A stretch of DNA of 64,000 nt from Chitinibacter fontanus. GTDB taxonomy: Bacteria > Pseudomonadota > Gammaproteobacteria > Burkholderiales > Chitinibacteraceae. Under the pieces are notes generated by a model. That model saw only the letters and a program-made list of their open reading frames with translations. It did no database searches and was not told where the DNA came from. A program made the position numbers and the translations under genes. The first letter of the stretch is position 1, and every line of letters begins with the position of its first letter. Location of the stretch: NCBI RefSeq assembly GCF_013423785.1, contig NZ_CP058952.1, positions 3,499,665 through 3,563,664 of the forward strand, read 5' to 3'. Positions 8,789 to 16,152 of the stretch are shown here, piece by piece.

Positions 8789-9157
8789 AAACTGAGTCGT
8801 TATGGCAGTTGTTGCAATTTATATGCCTCTTGAATGCTCTGATTAGCTATTCATTTACAAAAATGCACGTTAAGGACTGTTGCAATTGAAAAAAGTGCCT
8901 TCTGTTGCATTAGCTACAGGGGAGTGGAGGGCGCAAACACCCTACGTGCGCTAATGGAACATAAATACACATAAACCTCTTTTTCATGACATGTCTTCAA
9001 TAGGGCTATTTGCAGACAATCAATCAAACAAATCCACCTTCCGTTGTTCGGCCTTAGCAGACTACTAACTAAGAAACAAAGCACGACACATATTGCATCT
9101 GGAGGGGCGTGCCACAATTGCTTGGACGGAGTAGCGGCAATGATTGCTTTACAAACT
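8782..9157 (+). repeat. Direct repeats GCTTTACAAACT
   Basis: Exact 12-bp copies lie at 8782-8793 and 9146-9157, 364 bp apart and in the same orientation. Both share the CTTTACA inner arm of attL (9562) and attR (17469) but lack the TATACA centre. They may be decayed attachment sites delimiting lost elements. Confidence 0.5.
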
Positions 9158-9198
9158 TACTGACATCAACAAATTGATTGAGTAATTTATTTTCCTAA

Positions 9199-9215
9199 TT
9201 TACATTTGGTGTAAA
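9199..9215. promoter_or_regulatory. Inverted repeat TTTACA-N5-TGTAAA
   Basis: A perfect 6-bp inverted repeat lies in the gene-poor region left of the prophage, with a further TTTACA at 9220-9225. It could be an operator or Xer-like remnant. No gene is clearly placed to be controlled by it. Confidence 0.3.
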
Positions 9216-9529
9216 AAGTATTTACATACCAAATGGCCCACGCAATTTACCTGAGTTAATTAAACGTAACGTATCCTGCGTGCAGATATAGCGCATAGCA
9301 AATTCATTTCGCAGTCTCCAAAGCGCGAATTGCTTCAACATAGATGTCGTATCGATCCTGCCATACCTCATCAAATTCAGTTTGTTAATGGCATGCAGTG
9401 AGTTTAACTTTGTCGACAAAGCCCAGTTACTTGTTGGTACTGAAGAATGTCGAAGATTGATCAGACTCATTCGTAAGCGGCTTAAGGAATAGGTTCGCGA
9501 TGATATGTAGCAAATGCTTATGAATATTG

Positions 9530-9955
9530 CTAGTTTCTGCAACAGTTCCGAAACGACTCCTTCTTTACATAATATACAGATTTTAAGTCAGTTTTCCCCT
9601 CATTTCTTACTGCAGCTTCACTAGGGCGGGGGCTTGCAGTCATCATCGTCGCCAGCGCGATAGCCACGGCAATAGACGTCCCCGATTTCGAAAAACCTGC
9701 TTTGATTTCCTCCCAATAGCTTCGCCTTTCCTCAGTTTTAGCGCGTTCGGCCTCAATGATCGCCAAAATTTCCCGCGCATCAATCCCTAGAATTTTTTGC
9801 AATTCCATTAGTGCATATGAATCTGGAGCGTTTCTATGGCTTCTCCAGTTACTAATTGTTTGCGGTGACACACCCATATAAATAGAAAGCTGCCTGTCAG
9901 AGTCTTTCCCGATTTTTACTAGTGCAGCATCCACGATTTCGTTGATATTTTTCAT
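9530..9955 (-). CDS. Phage repressor (DUF3693-like), 3' end replaced at the attachment site
   Basis: The 141-residue integrated form has an N-terminal helix-turn-helix (RQLSIYMGVSPQTISNWRSH, residues 21-40) and an ALMELQKILGIDAREILAII helix. These are followed by EAERAKTEERRSYWEEI, a hydrophobic stretch SIAVAIALATMMTA near 99-112, and then a short tail. This is the layout of the DUF3693 proteins of filamentous phages. It diverges from rep across three operator-like repeats, as expected for an immunity repressor. The start at 9955 (MKNINEIV) is preferred to 9988. The coding frame crosses attL: after VYYVK the last ten residues (KESFRNCCRN) come from DNA outside the prophage. Rejoining the prophage ends would give a 157-residue protein. 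Confidence 0.82.
   Translation of the reverse strand: MKNINEIVDAALVKIGKDSDRQLSIYMGVSPQTISNWRSHRNAPDSYALMELQKILGIDAREILAIIEAERAKTEERRSYWEEIKAGFSKSGTSIAVAIALATMMTASPRPSEAAVRNEGKTDLKSVYYVKKESFRNCCRN
9562..9589. other. attL: Xer-type site with one degenerate arm
   Basis: On the minus strand this reads arm GACTTAAAATC, centre TGTATA, arm TTATGTAAAGA. Centre and second arm equal those of attR, while the first arm is degenerate compared with TTCGCATAA there. Filamentous phages that exploit Xer recombination carry such half-degenerate sites. The site lies inside the repressor coding sequence. Confidence 0.8.
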
Positions 9956-9965
9956 TCCAATGACT

Positions 9966-10020
9966 TCCACATATGTTGACATCCACAAATGTGGATATCT
10001 ATAGTTTCCACATCTGTTTA
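9966..10020. promoter_or_regulatory. Three operator-like repeats between repressor and rep
   Basis: TCCACATATGTTGA (9966-9979), TCCACAAATGTGGA (9982-9995, extended to ATCCACA-AA-TGTGGAT) and TCCACATCTGTTTA (10007-10020) are related to TCCACA-N2-TGTNGA. They fill the 88-bp gap between the divergent repressor and rep starts. Graded operators of this kind normally bind the phage repressor and decide between lysogeny and replication. Confidence 0.72.
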
Positions 10021-10043
10021 CACATTAGCACGTCGCTTACACC

Positions 10044-11540
10044 ATGAACAATCAGCTACAGCACTTAAGCCAAGCCCTTGTATCAGAAAAGCCCATGAAT
10101 TGGGCTGACTGGTATATGCAAGTTGCTGGTCGCTCTTTTGCTGCTCCGGTTGTTGCTGATGACGCCGCTTTGCCAAAGCTTGGCTATTTCAAGCCAGACT
10201 TACCTCGTAATCCTCACGCTTTTCCCTACACCGTCCATGCTTCGCATTTTGCGGATATTGAAGCCTTTTTGACAGCGAAGGCGTCCGCAGAGCGGCGCGA
10301 CGAGTGCGCTCGAGGAGCAAGCGAAGCGGGCGCTGTCGGAAACCTTACGACCCCCACTAATAACATGGGGGTAACGGGTAAAAAAGAACACGACACTATC
10401 GAGTTGGTAATCTCCGATTCTGGTGAGGTTCTAGAAATCCCTAAACGCCTAGGCCACGGTGATGATTCATCATTTATCGACTGGGTCAACATTACTTTCC
10501 ATCTTTCAACCGCTTGCCGCTATTCATCTGCACTAAACAAGCTAGACCAACTTTCAATCATTCGCGTGATGTCTGCCAAGCTCGAAATGATTTTCGGCTA
10601 CGGCGTAACCGATGAAGGTGGTAACGGCTGCAACTATTACAAACGCTCGTTCATCCTTGGTGACAAATGGGGTCAAATCCTCATCGGTGGTCAGAATGAC
10701 ACCATTATGGTGATGATTTCCGGTAATGGCTGTGCTGCGGCTGCTTCTGGCTGGGAGTCACGCCTGTATGACTTCCTCAAAAATGAAGCTATCCGTCCCA
10801 AAATCACCCGAATCGACTTGGCCTATGACGATCTAAACGGCGAACAATATAGCGTCGATGAAGCATTAGCAGATCATCGCCTTGGTCTGTATTCACGCAC
10901 AAACCGTAGACCTAAATGTGAATGTATTGGCGATTGGGACGTGCCAGACGGTAGAGGCCGCACCTTTTATGTCGGCGTTCGTACCTCTGACCGCTATCTG
11001 CGCGTTTACGAAAAGGGTATGCAGCTCGGCGCTAAGTGGCACAAGTGGGTGAGGGTAGAGCTAGAGCTAAAGTCAAAAGACACATTAATACCCTTTGAAA
11101 TTCTGCTTTCTGCTGGTGCATACCTCGCAGCATCTTATCCAGCTCTTGAATGGATTTCAGAACATAAAGCCGACCGTATGCTAACAAAAGCAACTGTTAC
11201 GGAAATCGGTATTAATAAACAGATTGAAATTACCAAAAAACAACAAGGTAACGCCATCGGCGCACTTGTTGAAATATTCGGTCCTGAAGAAGCATTACGC
11301 CTAATTACACGTAATGACAAAGTGCCAGATCGTTTAAAAACCCATGATTTCCGCTTCTCGGCTGAGCCTATTCATAAAAAACATGAATGGCTATCAGCTC
11401 AAGAATTATTCGAAAAAATGGATGCAAACCCATCAAGCAATTACGACCAAGAATTTTTTGACGATGAATTCGTGTATGACGAATTTAACCAGTCTTGGCA
11501 ACAAGCCAAGATATTCCAACCAGAAGCAGCACCTTTTTAA
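10044..11540 (+). CDS. Phage rolling-circle replication initiation protein
   Basis: The 498-residue protein matches the 'replication initiation factor' family of Neisseria-type filamentous phages and related plasmids (RstA/gene II role). Typical segments are FIDWVNITFHLS near 150, KLEMIFGYGV, KITRIDLAYDDLNGEQYSVD (about 250-270), GRTFYVGVRTSDRYLRVYEKG, and WVRVELELKSK. It nicks the double-stranded origin and starts rolling-circle synthesis in the cytoplasm. The N-terminal part holds a GC-rich stretch at about 10275-10345 (ERRDECARGASEAGAVGN) unlike its AT-rich surroundings. The start at 10044 lies right of the operators; no strong ribosome site is seen. Confidence 0.85.
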   Translation: MNNQLQHLSQALVSEKPMNWADWYMQVAGRSFAAPVVADDAALPKLGYFKPDLPRNPHAFPYTVHASHFADIEAFLTAKASAERRDECARGASEAGAVGNLTTPTNNMGVTGKKEHDTIELVISDSGEVLEIPKRLGHGDDSSFIDWVNITFHLSTACRYSSALNKLDQLSIIRVMSAKLEMIFGYGVTDEGGNGCNYYKRSFILGDKWGQILIGGQNDTIMVMISGNGCAAAASGWESRLYDFLKNEAIRPKITRIDLAYDDLNGEQYSVDEALADHRLGLYSRTNRRPKCECIGDWDVPDGRGRTFYVGVRTSDRYLRVYEKGMQLGAKWHKWVRVELELKSKDTLIPFEILLSAGAYLAASYPALEWISEHKADRMLTKATVTEIGINKQIEITKKQQGNAIGALVEIFGPEEALRLITRNDKVPDRLKTHDFRFSAEPIHKKHEWLSAQELFEKMDANPSSNYDQEFFDDEFVYDEFNQSWQQAKIFQPEAAPF

Positions 11541-11595
11541 TCAAACGCCAATAAATCCCGCTGATGGGTAAAACGGCAAATTAGGAGAATCAAAG

Positions 11596-11904
11596 ATGTC
11601 TAAATATTTGGTAACTGGTATCAAAATGTCTAAAGGCGAATTTGAGGGCAAAGCTTATGACAGCACAACTCTCTTTGTCGATCTGCGCCTTGATGAATCT
11701 AAAGGTACTCAAGTAGGCCGCTCTACTGCTGAGTTTAAATGGCCTAATTCAGAAATGTTTCACACGCTTAAGCCTCTTTTTGAAGCAGCTCGAAAAGCGA
11801 ATAAGCCTTTCTATTGCGAAATTGAACGCGAAGAAGTTTCAATCGGCAAAGGTCAAACCCGTATGGAAATTAGCTCTATTCAGCCTTTGCCGCTTCAAGG
11901 CTAA
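11596..11904 (+). CDS. Phage single-stranded DNA-binding protein (gene V-like)
   Basis: The 102-residue protein (MSKYLVTGIKMSKGEFEGKA, then TTLFVDLRLDESKGTQVGRS) resembles the short OB-fold ssDNA-binding proteins encoded after rep in Neisseria-type filamentous phages. These coat the single-stranded genome before it is packaged. AGGAG lies 8 bases before the start. Size, position directly after rep, and a basic/aromatic beta-rich composition support the call. The family assignment rests on context more than on a diagnostic motif. Confidence 0.7.
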   Translation: MSKYLVTGIKMSKGEFEGKAYDSTTLFVDLRLDESKGTQVGRSTAEFKWPNSEMFHTLKPLFEAARKANKPFYCEIEREEVSIGKGQTRMEISSIQPLPLQG

Positions 11905-11909
11905 TCATC

Positions 11910-12113
11910 ATGGCTCAAGTCGTCCGTGTTTGGTTCGTACAAGATCGTGAAACAGGTTTATTTCTAGCACCCCATGATGGTGATGTGATTCTTGTACAGC
12001 ACATTACACGGGCGGGGCCCTTCTATGATGCTGAATCTGCCATAGAAACAGCGATGTTAAACCTTGATCGCGACCCGATTATTTTTTCATGCTTTATTGA
12101 AGAACGCACATAG
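11910..12113 (+). CDS. Small phage protein of unknown function
   Basis: This is a 67-residue soluble-looking protein (MAQVVRVWFVQDRETGLFLA) that begins five bases after the ssDNA-binding gene and so is probably translationally coupled to it. Similar short ORFs sit between ssb and the coat genes in related phages. No motif was recognised. Confidence 0.6.
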   Translation: MAQVVRVWFVQDRETGLFLAPHDGDVILVQHITRAGPFYDAESAIETAMLNLDRDPIIFSCFIEERT

Positions 12114-12124
12114 GGATAATTGCT

Positions 12125-12235
12125 ATGAAATTTGTATGTTATCAGTGTGAAAAGAAATGTTTTTATCTCTTTCCGGATGGTCGTTGCAAAGATTGCACTC
12201 GTTTAACCCCTGAAGAAGTTTGTGGTGAAATTTAG
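12125..12235 (+). CDS. 36-residue zinc-ribbon-like phage protein
   Basis: A very short ORF in the phage operon encodes CYQC followed by a fifth-position Cys (CEKKC) and, after a loop, CKDC. Two CxxC knuckles about 16 residues apart are the spacing of a zinc ribbon. It starts 11 bases after the preceding stop with GGGATAA upstream and ends 31 bases before the next gene. The compact spacing and the paired Cys pattern in 36 residues make chance unlikely. Function is unknown; binding of nucleic acid or a host protein is possible. Confidence 0.6.
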   Translation: MKFVCYQCEKKCFYLFPDGRCKDCTRLTPEEVCGEI

Positions 12236-12266
12236 TCCTATTTTTTCTATTGTACGGAAATAAATA

Positions 12267-12506
12267 ATGCAAACTATTCAAATCACCCTTTCTGACTATG
12301 AGTCAATCGTCAATCAATTGTTTCTACTTTATTTCTTAACCACCTTGTTTGCCCTCTTTATTGCAGACTTGGCGGCTAGGATTGTTATGCGTTTTTTTGA
12401 TTTTGCACATCAGAAATATATTGAACGTTCATTGGAAAAGGGTGACGGCAAAGTAACATTAATTCATTTCAATCCACCTAAAGATTCATCACCTTTAGGC
12501 GATTGA
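12267..12506 (+). CDS. Small phage membrane protein
   Basis: The 79-residue protein has one strong membrane span (about residues 15-37, LFLLYFLTTLFALFIADLAA) followed by a charged cytoplasmic-type tail with RFFDFAHQKYIERS. It lies in the small-gene block upstream of the major coat gene, where related phages encode minor membrane proteins of uncertain role. It ends three bases before the next start. Confidence 0.6.
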   Translation: MQTIQITLSDYESIVNQLFLLYFLTTLFALFIADLAARIVMRFFDFAHQKYIERSLEKGDGKVTLIHFNPPKDSSPLGD

Positions 12507-12508
12507 AA

Positions 12509-12733
12509 ATGGCTCATATCGCAACTTGTACCCACTTTTCAGCTTCACAAGTATGTGAACAAATCACATACATTGAAGGGGTGGTAGTAACTCAATCACA
12601 ACTTGATGCGCTATCCCTTTTTTCAGGATTTGATATGGAAATGTTCCGTATCGGATTCGGCGGTACATTGGCCGTGTTCGCCGTTGGTTTATCTGTTGGC
12701 CTAATTACTAACTTAATCCGTAAAGGTAAATAA
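12509..12733 (+). CDS. Small phage membrane protein upstream of the coat gene
   Basis: A protein of about 74 residues starts MAHIATCTHFSA with one C-terminal membrane span (FGGTLAVFAVGLSVGLITNLI) and a short basic end (RKGK). This N-out, basic-C topology resembles small virion proteins. ATG 12509 is used instead of the TTG two codons earlier. It ends one base before the major coat gene. It may be a minor coat protein. Confidence 0.6.
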   Translation: MAHIATCTHFSASQVCEQITYIEGVVVTQSQLDALSLFSGFDMEMFRIGFGGTLAVFAVGLSVGLITNLIRKGK

Positions 12734-12734
12734 A

Positions 12735-12971
12735 ATGAAACATCTTACAACTGCTCGTAAATTTGGTTCTAAAGTACTCGTTGCTGCTGGCGCTCTAGCA
12801 ATGCCATTTGCTGCATTTGCTGCTGATTCTGCTATTTCAACTGCTGCAAAATCAGAATTGGCTAACACCCAAGCTGACGCAACTTCAGTTGGTCTTGTGA
12901 TTATCGGTATTGTCTGCACGATTGCTGTTATCGGCATTATTATCAACATGGTTCGCAGCAAAGCTAAATAA
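12735..12971 (+). CDS. Major coat protein (pVIII-like)
   Basis: The 78-residue precursor has a classic signal peptide (basic start, VLVAAGALAMPFAAFA, cleavage after residue 29 before ADSAIS). The mature protein is about 49 residues: an acidic/polar N-terminus, a membrane span GLVIIGIVCTIAVIGIIINM, and a basic C-terminus RSKAK. That is the organisation and length of inovirus major coat proteins, thousands of which form the virion tube. The position before a terminator, as in the well-studied filamentous phages, fits strong expression. Confidence 0.9.
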   Translation: MKHLTTARKFGSKVLVAAGALAMPFAAFAADSAISTAAKSELANTQADATSVGLVIIGIVCTIAVIGIIINMVRSKAK

Positions 12972-12973
12972 TC

Positions 12974-13048
12974 ATGTTGTCACTAATCATAGGGGCGTTA
13001 GTTGCCTACGCTTTTATATCTGGCCTGCGCATTGGCGTCTTTATGTAG
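12974..13048 (+). CDS. 24-residue hydrophobic peptide, possible minor coat protein
   Basis: An ATG two bases after the coat stop opens a 24-codon frame, nearly all hydrophobic (LSLIIGALVAYAFISGL) with a single basic residue (RIGVFM end). Tiny hydrophobic proteins (pVII/pIX, about 32 residues) cap other filamentous virions and are encoded beside the coat gene. No separate ribosome site is visible, so expression would need coupling to the coat gene. Short and therefore uncertain. Confidence 0.45.
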   Translation: MLSLIIGALVAYAFISGLRIGVFM

Positions 13049-13056
13049 TGAAAGGG

Positions 13057-13083
13057 AAGGGGCTTTTATGCCCCTTCTTATTT
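13057..13083 (+). terminator. Terminator after the coat gene block
   Basis: AAGGGGC and GCCCCTT pair around the loop TTTTAT, then CTTATTT follows. Strong terminators just after the major coat gene are a general feature of filamentous phages and set coat mRNA levels above those of downstream genes. Confidence 0.75.
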
Positions 13084-13091
13084 GGTGACTT

Positions 13092-14591
13092 ATGAAAATA
13101 ATTCGTACATCTATTTTATTTATTTTTTTATCTCACTTTATTAGCATTAATGCTTTTGCTGACTGGTCTTTTCCAGCTCGCACTCAAAATGGTGTAACTT
13201 TTGCATCTGAAAATTCACGCTGTTTAGCTGAAAAATCTAAATATCCTGATCACACACCCGCACTTGTTAAAATTTCTGCTGCTGGTTACAACTGCAAATT
13301 AGTCAATATTGATTACAGCCTTTGGAATACTAACTTTACTTGCATTTGGGATGCCTCACCTGACCGCAATGCAATTTTGGTAGATGGGCCTTCTTGTATT
13401 TCTAAAATTGTTACACCTCCACCTCCTACGCCAACACCAAAACCTGATTGCCCTGCTGACAAAGTCAAAATGCCAAACGGTTCTAGTTTTGTTTGTGTTG
13501 ATAAATGCTTTGAGAAAAAGGGCAAAACTGCACATTCTGGTGTTTATGGCTTTGATGAAGCTAAAGACCCGCCTGTATCCGTCTGCATTGATGGTTGTGA
13601 TGCTGTTTACTCTGGCTCTGGTCCTACTCAACGTCGCCTTGTTGATGGTGCTTATAAATACTATTCCACGGGTTCTTACGAATTTGGTGGATTTTCTTGC
13701 ACGCCAAGCGATAAAAAACCTACCCCTCCAACACCTGAAAAAGAGCCACCAAAAGACAAATGCGCCCCTGGTGAGTCTTTAGGCATTGGCCCGCAAGGCC
13801 CGGGTTGTTATGGTGCTGATGGTCAAATGCAAGACCCTAATAAGCCGCGTGATTGTCCTGACGGTACGTCAAAAATTGAAATTAACGGCAATAAACTTTG
13901 TGTCAATTCTGACGGTACACAAGCAACACCCGCGCCTAAACCAACCGCAAAACCAAGTGATGCATCATCACCCGCATCAAACACGCCTGCGCCCACTCCC
14001 CCCCAGATCATCACAATGGAAAAGCAAACCAAAACAAACGCTGATGGTTCTGAAACCGTTACAGAAACCACAACAAACCCTGATGGCTCTAAAACCATCA
14101 AAACTACGACATGCGATCAATCTGGCAAAAATTGCTCAACCAAAATTGAACAAAAGGGCAATGGTACTGGTGTTTCTAATGCTTCCGCTCCAGCCAGTAA
14201 CAATGCATCAGGTGCTGCTAAATACGATAAGGACGGTAATTTAATCGGTGACGGCATTTGCGGCTCTGCACCTATGAAAGATTCATTTCTATGTAAAGGC
14301 GTCACCTTAGAAAAGAAAGAGCAAGGCAAATTCGATTTCTCAAAAATGGAAACTGACTACGCCAAAGCTGAAACCACGTTCAAATCTACACTTGCTCAGA
14401 AATTTAATGATTTCAAAAATCTATTCAAGTCTGACTTGCCTACAGGTGGTTCATTGCGCTTTAGCCAATCAACACCCGATCTTGGCACTTTCACAATGGA
14501 TTTGGGCGAACACCCTGACTTTTTGCGCTATGCGTCTTACGTAATCAATTTCTTATTCGGCATTGCAATCCTTTGGATTCTTCTCTTTTGA
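13092..14591 (+). CDS. TspB-like minor coat/adsorption protein (pIII role)
   Basis: The 499-residue protein has a signal peptide (ILFIFLSHFISINAFA, about 1-24), a Cys-rich N-terminal region, and proline-rich linkers (TPPPPTPTPKP near 112). Low-complexity Asp-Gly-Ser/Thr repeats (DGSETVTETTTNPDGSKTI) follow, then a C-terminal domain (KYDKDGNLIGDGICGSAPM) and a final membrane anchor (YVINFLFGIAILWILLF). This matches the TspB family of meningococcal filamentous prophages, which occupies the pIII place in the operon. It should bind the host receptor at the virion tip. The linker region is likely to vary quickly. Confidence 0.82.
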   Translation: MKIIRTSILFIFLSHFISINAFADWSFPARTQNGVTFASENSRCLAEKSKYPDHTPALVKISAAGYNCKLVNIDYSLWNTNFTCIWDASPDRNAILVDGPSCISKIVTPPPPTPTPKPDCPADKVKMPNGSSFVCVDKCFEKKGKTAHSGVYGFDEAKDPPVSVCIDGCDAVYSGSGPTQRRLVDGAYKYYSTGSYEFGGFSCTPSDKKPTPPTPEKEPPKDKCAPGESLGIGPQGPGCYGADGQMQDPNKPRDCPDGTSKIEINGNKLCVNSDGTQATPAPKPTAKPSDASSPASNTPAPTPPQIITMEKQTKTNADGSETVTETTTNPDGSKTIKTTTCDQSGKNCSTKIEQKGNGTGVSNASAPASNNASGAAKYDKDGNLIGDGICGSAPMKDSFLCKGVTLEKKEQGKFDFSKMETDYAKAETTFKSTLAQKFNDFKNLFKSDLPTGGSLRFSQSTPDLGTFTMDLGEHPDFLRYASYVINFLFGIAILWILLF

Positions 14592-14599
14592 GGTGATTT

Positions 14600-14917
14600 A
14601 TGGCTGATTTTTTCCAAATGATGTATGACTGGGCTACATCCGGCGTTTGGTCATGGGCTGAGCAGTCAATCTTTTATCTACTCGCTAAAGCATCAATTTG
14701 GTGGATTGAACTTAAGACAAAAACCCTCGTTATTGCAATGAGCATGGCTTATCAAGCTATTTCCGACCTTGGTATTTCAGCCATGCTCAATCGTGCTTTT
14801 GGCTCTGTAGATTCAAGTGTTTTAGGCTTGATGACTTATTTGAAAGTGCCTGAAGGCGTCAATATGTTGATGTCTGCTGCACTTACCAAAATGATGATGC
14901 GTATGGTGGGCTTGTAA
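14600..14917 (+). CDS. DUF2523-type minor coat protein (pVI-like)
   Basis: The 105-residue hydrophobic protein (MADFFQMMYDWATSGVWSWA, with an amphipathic C-terminal half ending ALTKMMMRMVGL) sits between the adsorption protein and Zot, as DUF2523 proteins do in Pf-, CTX- and Neisseria-type phages. It probably joins pIII at the virion end. Its stop overlaps the zot start by one base, indicating translational coupling. Confidence 0.75.
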   Translation: MADFFQMMYDWATSGVWSWAEQSIFYLLAKASIWWIELKTKTLVIAMSMAYQAISDLGISAMLNRAFGSVDSSVLGLMTYLKVPEGVNMLMSAALTKMMMRMVGL

Positions 14918-16152
14918 TGTCTATCTTGATTTATTCAGGCGCTCCGGGTTCTTATAAAACCTACTCAGCTGTCAATGAACAGGTTATTCCTGCCATTAAA
15001 GCTGGCAGGGTAATCGTTACCAATATCCGCGGCCTTACCACTGAGTCATGTCTTGAGTTTTTTCCTGATGCCCCTGATTCATTTGAGGTAATACACGTTG
15101 ATACCTCTTTAAAGGAAGGTCGTGATAAGTTCGCTCGTTTTTTCCACTGGGCGCCTCATGGAGCTTTCATCATTGTCGATGAAGCCCAGTATGTTTTTCC
15201 TTCACGTTGGCGCGATCGTGAACTATCAGCCTTAGATTTTCCGCTCGATGAAACAAAAAAGCCTGCTGACTGGCCTGCTGAAACACCTTTCACAGCCCAA
15301 GATTGTGCTCAAGTTTCTAACCGACCACCGGATTTTGTTACCGCATTTGATATGCATCGGCATTACAACTGGGATATGGTTTTCACCACACCCAATATTG
15401 CCAAGATTCACACTGAAATTCGCCAAGCTGCTGAGGGTGGCTATCACCATAAAAACTTAGCTGTGCTTGGTGCGCTATTTAAAGGCCACTACACACAGGG
15501 TTACCATGATGCACAAGACCCCAGCAAACCATCTAGCTATGTCACTATCGAGCGAAAACGCGCCAACAAACGAGTTTTCAAGCTCTACAAATCCACTGCA
15601 ACCGGAACATTCAGCGATACAAAAGCCGGTACATCCATTTTTAAAGACCCTAAAATATTACTGCTTCTGTTTATGGCAATTGCCCCTTTTATTTATGTCG
15701 GTCTTACGGGGCTTCCTCACTTCTTGGGTGGATCGCCTAAAAGTGAGTCTGTTGCTCAAACTCAAGCCAGTAAGCCAGCTACTGTGGCGATTCCTCAAGT
15801 GGTTGTGGCTCAAGGTAGTGGTGCGGTTATTCCTGCTTCTGTTAATAGCCAGCATGACGGGGCGGGTACTTCGGATGCTTTTGTTATAAAACACCCGCTT
15901 CTGAATTCATCAGTCCGTGTCATAGGCCGTATGCAATCATCAAAAATTGATCGCATGGTGTTTGAGGTTCGTCGTGATGATGGTACGGTTTTCACAACTG
16001 ATAACAAAAAATTGACTGCCCTGGGATATAAGGTTGAAATTAACGATGATTGCTTGGCGCGTATCGTCTTTTTCCCTGCCCAAGTTGAAATGTTCGCAAG
16101 TTGTACCGATTCACAACCACATCAACAACTATTCGGCCCCAAGGCGGCATGA
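14917..16152 (+). CDS. zot: Zot-family phage assembly ATPase (pI)
   Basis: The 411-residue inner-membrane protein has an N-terminal P-loop (GAPGSYKTYSA, residues 7-17), Walker B FIIVDEAQYVFPSR (about 86-99) and a conserved TTPNIAKIHTEIRQ block. One membrane span lies near 246-268 (LLLLFMAIAPFIYVGLTG), with a Gln/Val-rich linker and a periplasmic domain containing CLARIVFFPAQVEMFASC. It drives extrusion of the phage through the envelope. The 'zonula occludens toxin' name reflects the Vibrio CTX homologue; nothing here indicates toxin activity. Confidence 0.92.
   Translation: MSILIYSGAPGSYKTYSAVNEQVIPAIKAGRVIVTNIRGLTTESCLEFFPDAPDSFEVIHVDTSLKEGRDKFARFFHWAPHGAFIIVDEAQYVFPSRWRDRELSALDFPLDETKKPADWPAETPFTAQDCAQVSNRPPDFVTAFDMHRHYNWDMVFTTPNIAKIHTEIRQAAEGGYHHKNLAVLGALFKGHYTQGYHDAQDPSKPSSYVTIERKRANKRVFKLYKSTATGTFSDTKAGTSIFKDPKILLLLFMAIAPFIYVGLTGLPHFLGGSPKSESVAQTQASKPATVAIPQVVVAQGSGAVIPASVNSQHDGAGTSDAFVIKHPLLNSSVRVIGRMQSSKIDRMVFEVRRDDGTVFTTDNKKLTALGYKVEINDDCLARIVFFPAQVEMFASCTDSQPHQQLFGPKAA

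Larger units (their letters stand above)
8711..9561. mobile_element. Gene-poor debris of earlier phage integrations next to dif
   Basis: About 850 bp hold no convincing gene. At the left is a decayed copy of the phage repressor tail (8711-8788). Two copies of GCTTTACAAACT (8782-8793 and 9146-9157) resemble the inner arm of the prophage attachment sites. A TTTACA-N5-TGTAAA inverted repeat lies at 9199-9215. A run of about 65 codons open on the plus strand near 9290-9490 ends in ECRRLIRLIRKRLKE but has no upstream start and no recognisable family. Repeated insertion and deletion of filamentous phages at the same target is the simplest reading. Confidence 0.5.

Noticed and set aside
8815..8835. 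TGGCAG...TTGCA near 8805-8818 as a second sigma-54 promoter
   Set aside because: The GG-to-GC distance is two bases too short and no gene follows on that strand.
9222..9542. 106-codon minus-strand frame in the gene-poor region left of the prophage
   Set aside because: No ribosome site, no recognisable motif, crosses what looks like debris; composition does not suggest coding.
14917..16152. Zot as a toxin gene
   Set aside because: In this context it is the pI assembly ATPase needed by every filamentous phage; no evidence of toxin activity in the sequence.
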